Positions 60,910-64,000 of a stretch of DNA of 64,000 nucleotides are shown piece by piece (position 1 is the first letter of the stretch; each line of letters begins with the position of its first letter). The notes under the pieces were generated by a model that was given only the letters and a program-made list of their open reading frames with translations, searched no databases and had not been told where the DNA came from. Location of the stretch: NCBI GenBank assembly GCA_028023455.1, contig JAQFVV010000013.1:3224001-3288000 (forward strand), read 5' to 3'. The position numbers were made by a program, and so were the translations under genes. Source of the stretch: Epiperipatus broadwayi. Lineage: Eukaryota; Onychophora; Udeonychophora; Euonychophora; Peripatidae.

Positions 60910-61522
60910 TGGGGTGTTTAGGTAGGCTTATAGGTTCATTTCCAACCCAATAGAAACAAAAGAATAACTACTCAGCAATTAATATGTACAATTTACTAGT
61001 CCAAAAATATACACACGTTAGTTAAACAAACAAATAAATAAATACAGTTGATATAATTGCATGCTGTGAGCCAAGTATGGAACTCACTTCTAGCTAAATG
61101 ATTAGCCTGCCTTGTGAACTACCAGACTCTTCCAGCTATGTATGTTGCTTGCTTCGAGTCAGCTCTAATTCAGACATAGCAATTTCTGCTTCATAGGTGG
61201 ACTTGCCTCACTGCATGGATGTTGCAATAATGAATAGAGAGACTACCCTTGCTGATGGCAGAGGGTTTAATGGAGAGCATGTTCAGTCATTCAGATTGAT
61301 AGAAGTAATTGCTTTCTGCCTTGCCTCCAAAAGGCTGACTATTTAAAAGCAGATCCCCTATCTTACTGGAAACATGCGGATTTGGTGCATGAACCCCAGT
61401 GACGGTTTGAATCCCTTTGGATAGCAACTGGGTGCTAGTCAATCAGATAAGGAATTTGAAATAGTACCCTCCTAAAGGCAAGATCAGATATAGTACCCTC
61501 CTAAAGGCAAGGTCAGATGACA
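60910..61522 (-). repeat. 5' LTR of the gypsy element (613 bp)
   Basis: Matches 56030-56615. It is 27 bp longer, mostly because a 29-bp unit (TAGTACCCTCCTAAAGGCAA...) is duplicated at 61462-61490 and 61491-61519. TATA-like minus-strand TTTTAAATAG is at 61339-61348. The base after the LTR on the minus strand begins TGG, as primer-binding sites usually do (TGGCTGGAAAAATTA), but I cannot assign a tRNA. Confidence 0.88.
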
Positions 61523-61527
61523 ATTTC
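61523..61527. repeat. 5-bp target duplication ATTTC, right of gypsy element
   Basis: Exact partner of 56025-56029. Confidence 0.75.
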
Positions 61528-61529
61528 AT

Positions 61530-62186
61530 TATAAAAATGTATTGGTAAATCACAATATTAAGTTTATTCCACTAGAACTAGTAATAATACTATTCTGAAA
61601 ATTTAGTGTGAAACATAGTCTTAAATTTTGAAAAATTCATGTAAGCTTGTGGTTAAGACCTGTAGAGGTTCCTAATATCACATTTTTACATGCATATTCT
61701 TGAGGTTAAGCCTTAGTAAATATTACTTACGTAATCAATGTGCGTGTAAATAAATTTATAATTCCTTTATAATATATTTTTCAAATATAATTTAAATTAA
61801 GTTCATTCTAATCATAAAACTATGTTCTAGTCTAGTTTAACAATTATTTTTTGTTTTCATATACTATTACCTCTAAATTTTATAAAATGTTTTATTTAAA
61901 TACCCTAAAATGGGGGGGGGTAACTCTCATTTTTCCACAATTATTATTATTATCATTATAATATGATGTTATGCTTCTTTAATAATTCCACTCCTAGCTG
62001 CATACTGACTATTAACATTTAGAAATCAAAATTCAGCAAAGTTATCTTTAAGAAAGCATATATAAAAAGCGGTGCAAATTAGGCATGCAGGGATATGTCT
62101 TGTTATAGATAATCTATTTTTCTTTCCAAAAGTATTTTCAAAATGACAACTTATACTTTTTTAATGAATTTTTTTCATAAAAGTTA
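61530..62186. other. AT-rich noncoding stretch
   Basis: No supported feature apart from a G run near 61911-61920 and an ATT microsatellite near 61940. Confidence 0.5.
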
Positions 62187-62188
62187 TA

Positions 62189-63036
62189 CACCTGGGTCTC
62201 TTTTTATGCGGACTTATTTAACACGATTTTAAAGTTACGCGATTTGTGTTTCACCAGAAGTCAATTTCCGATAATGCACTATTACTTTAAATAATAAATT
62301 TCGCGCACTTACGTTATATTGAAAGTAATAGCACATTATTGGAATTCGACTTTCATCTTAGTAATTTCAATATTTTCAGTGCTTTATAATAGTAAAATTT
62401 TATGCAATAATGAAATTAAAATCATGATTTCCACATTTTATGTATACACATATTAAATTTTACAAGATTATAACATAAATTTGTTCAAACGTTGTGTGTG
62501 TTAATTTTGCATTTTAAATCACATTCTGTTTTTGCTTTTTTTAAAAAAGAATGTAATCAATTATTATTTTCTTATTAATGACACTAATCATTAATGCGCT
62601 CTTAAATTCCAATGAGAGCTAAATGGTTGTATGTCTGGATATCGCGAGCTTCGTAAACAATTAATAAAATCATCATCTCACCAGAAAAATCATAATAATT
62701 AAAATGTGTATAAAAAAATATAAATTACTGTACTATAAATCATGCATAAAAATATATTATTTTGAATAAAATTAAATATTATAGTTAAAAAAAGTTTGTC
62801 TTGTATCGATTTTCAAATTTGAAATTTTTTATTAGTCATATTTTATTTCCTTATTTTTTTTTTTTTTGCACGAATTTTAAAGTAATTTTACGTTGGTGCT
62901 TTGCTTTTACGCGAATTTTGAAAAATCACAGACCGCATCCCCCCTTTTTCAATGTAAGTTACGTCTATTTTTGCACGATTTCGTTTGCGCGTGTTTTCTG
63001 AGGAACCTATCTATCGCGTAAAACGAGACCCAGGTG
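62189..63036. mobile_element. Tigger-like (pogo/mariner) MITE, 848 bp
   Basis: Ends are inverted repeats: CACCTGGGTCTCTTTTTATG at the left and CACCTGGGTCTCGTTTTACG when the right end is read in reverse, flanked by TA on both sides (62187-62188, 63037-63038). Subterminal repeats of the type TTACGCGATTT (62233) and TTTTACGCGAATTTTGA (62905) are characteristic of Tigger-like nonautonomous elements. There is no transposase; the frame 62801-63001 lies in the subterminal repeats and is spurious. Confidence 0.8.
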
Positions 63037-63040
63037 TATA

Positions 63041-63095
63041 TTTAAAAAATCTTTTTATGGGTTTAAAAAATCTTTTTATGGGTTTAAAAAAAGCA
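63041..63095. repeat. 21-bp tandem repeat, about 2.5 copies
   Basis: TTTAAAAAATCTTTTTATGG-G repeats at 63041, 63062 and partially 63083, immediately beyond the Tigger-like MITE. Confidence 0.85.
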
Positions 63096-63099
63096 CAGA

Positions 63100-64000
63100 A
63101 AATTCATATATGAGGTTTTTACAATAAATTATAGATTCTTTAAAGTAGATATAATATTATGTTGAAATTAATTTAATTTTTATTGAAAAATATTAATTAT
63201 ATTTTTAAATATTTGTTTTATAAAAAAATGGTCATATAATAATTATAATGCATATGTGCAATATGACTGTCTTGTCTGTATTTGCTATTTATTTTGCCTA
63301 CAGTTCTTAACTCAGGAAGGACAAAAAATTCTGGTATATTTAATCCAAAGAAAAAATAAATAACCACTTTTGGAAGCAATGGTCCTCCTTTTACTCTTTT
63401 ATATCTTCTAATTAATAAATATTAAATTATATACATTTTTTACTAGGGGAAAAACAACCAATTAATGTTTTTTAAATGAATTATTATTTTACATTTTAAT
63501 CTTTTAATTACTTGTTAACTATTTTTATTTGGGAAATAACTAATTATAATTTTGTGAAAGACAATTTAAACTAAAATATAAAATTAGCCCCGTTTAAAAA
63601 TTTCTAATCCCCAATATTGCTAGGTTTCATTATTTATTTATTTCACAGGAAAAGAGCAACACGGTTCAATATTCATATTTAATCATTTCACTTTTTCTCT
63701 ACCCGAATTAATAATAAAATTATATACAATAGTCATTGATTTACTTTCGACAAATTTAATGGCAATAATAAAAAACCTTTTCCTGATTAGTCTATTATAA
63801 TAGAACTGACTGTACAGACTTTTAACTTGGGTTGCTAATCAAGATAGCTCACAAATACTAATATAATTTTCTTTCTTTTAAAATAATATATCAAAACAAT
63901 GAAATATTTTAAAGTGTGAACTCCCTACCCCAACCCCATAATAATTTTTACTTTAAAAAAACTGTTCTTGTATGATAAAACTATGAAATGTTTCATGATA
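63100..64000. other. AT-rich noncoding stretch
   Basis: No supported gene or repeat to the window end. Confidence 0.5.

Larger units (their letters stand above)
56030..61522 (-). mobile_element. Ty3/gypsy LTR retrotransposon, complete but inactive
   Basis: A 5.5-kb minus-strand element bounded by two TG...CA LTRs and a 5-bp ATTTC duplication. In coding order (right to left): 5' LTR, gag remnant, zinc knuckles, protease, RT, RNase H, integrase, polypurine tract, 3' LTR. The Gag/Pol features match K02A2.6-like gypsy elements (two knuckles, DTGSA protease, GPWKG integrase). All genes are broken. No envelope gene lies between integrase and the 3' LTR. Intact LTRs and duplication with broken genes indicate an insertion that aged in place. 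Confidence 0.9.

Noticed and set aside
1-64000. CRISPR arrays, bacterial operons, ribosome binding sites
   Set aside because: No regularly spaced identical repeats with unique spacers; the content is eukaryotic transposons.

Overview
The window is AT-rich (roughly 70% or more by eye) nuclear DNA from a metazoan, and its recognisable content is almost entirely transposable elements, mostly decayed and often nested. I found no convincing host protein-coding exon, no rRNA and no functional tRNA. The element mix is an RTE-like LINE with GAT-rich 3' ends, a Penelope-like element, a Buster-type hAT, a Ty3/gypsy element with K02A2.6-like Gag/Pol features, a Tigger-like MITE and tRNA-like short repeats. 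This fits an invertebrate with a large repeat-rich genome, such as a mollusc or an arachnid. The sequence alone does not identify the species.

Layout, left to right. 1-3060 is a plus-strand RTE-like LINE (copy A) with endonuclease and reverse transcriptase remnants. 4340-5270 is an older LINE fragment (B) split by a 237-bp GTAC-flanked MITE; a second member of that MITE family lies at 6948-7144. 7150-24700 is mostly unannotated AT-rich DNA. It contains two hairpins (8744-8809, 9578-9632), a large imperfect palindrome with tRNA-like B boxes (13150-15260) and a promoter-like block near 17.6 kb.

24700-31195 is a nested set: an old plus-strand LINE (C) interrupted by a palindromic MITE-like element (26355-26647) and then by a younger, nearly full-length minus-strand LINE of the same family (D, about 26848-29937). 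32804-37571 is a Buster-type hAT with an 8-bp CTTTAAAA target duplication. A Penelope-like element carrying a 336-codon open reverse transcriptase frame appears to have inserted into it. 41.7-45.9 kb holds a possible solo LTR, local tandem duplications and a tRNA-like relic. 47735-53500 has two LINE copies head to head (E minus, F plus). 54564-55310 is a compound palindrome. 56030-61522 is a complete but dead minus-strand Ty3/gypsy element with two LTRs, a 5-bp ATTTC duplication, a polypurine tract and broken gag, protease, RT, RNase H and integrase. 62189-63036 is a Tigger-like MITE flanked by TA.

None of the elements looks capable of autonomous movement. All reading frames carry stops, frameshifts or lost catalytic or ligand residues, except the Penelope RT frame, which is open but lacks an intact downstream endonuclease. 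The main value of the window is its stratigraphy: several insertions can be ordered in time by nesting. I did not find a convincing new biological system. The best leads are the palindromic tRNA-like repeat at 13-15 kb and the short MITE families.
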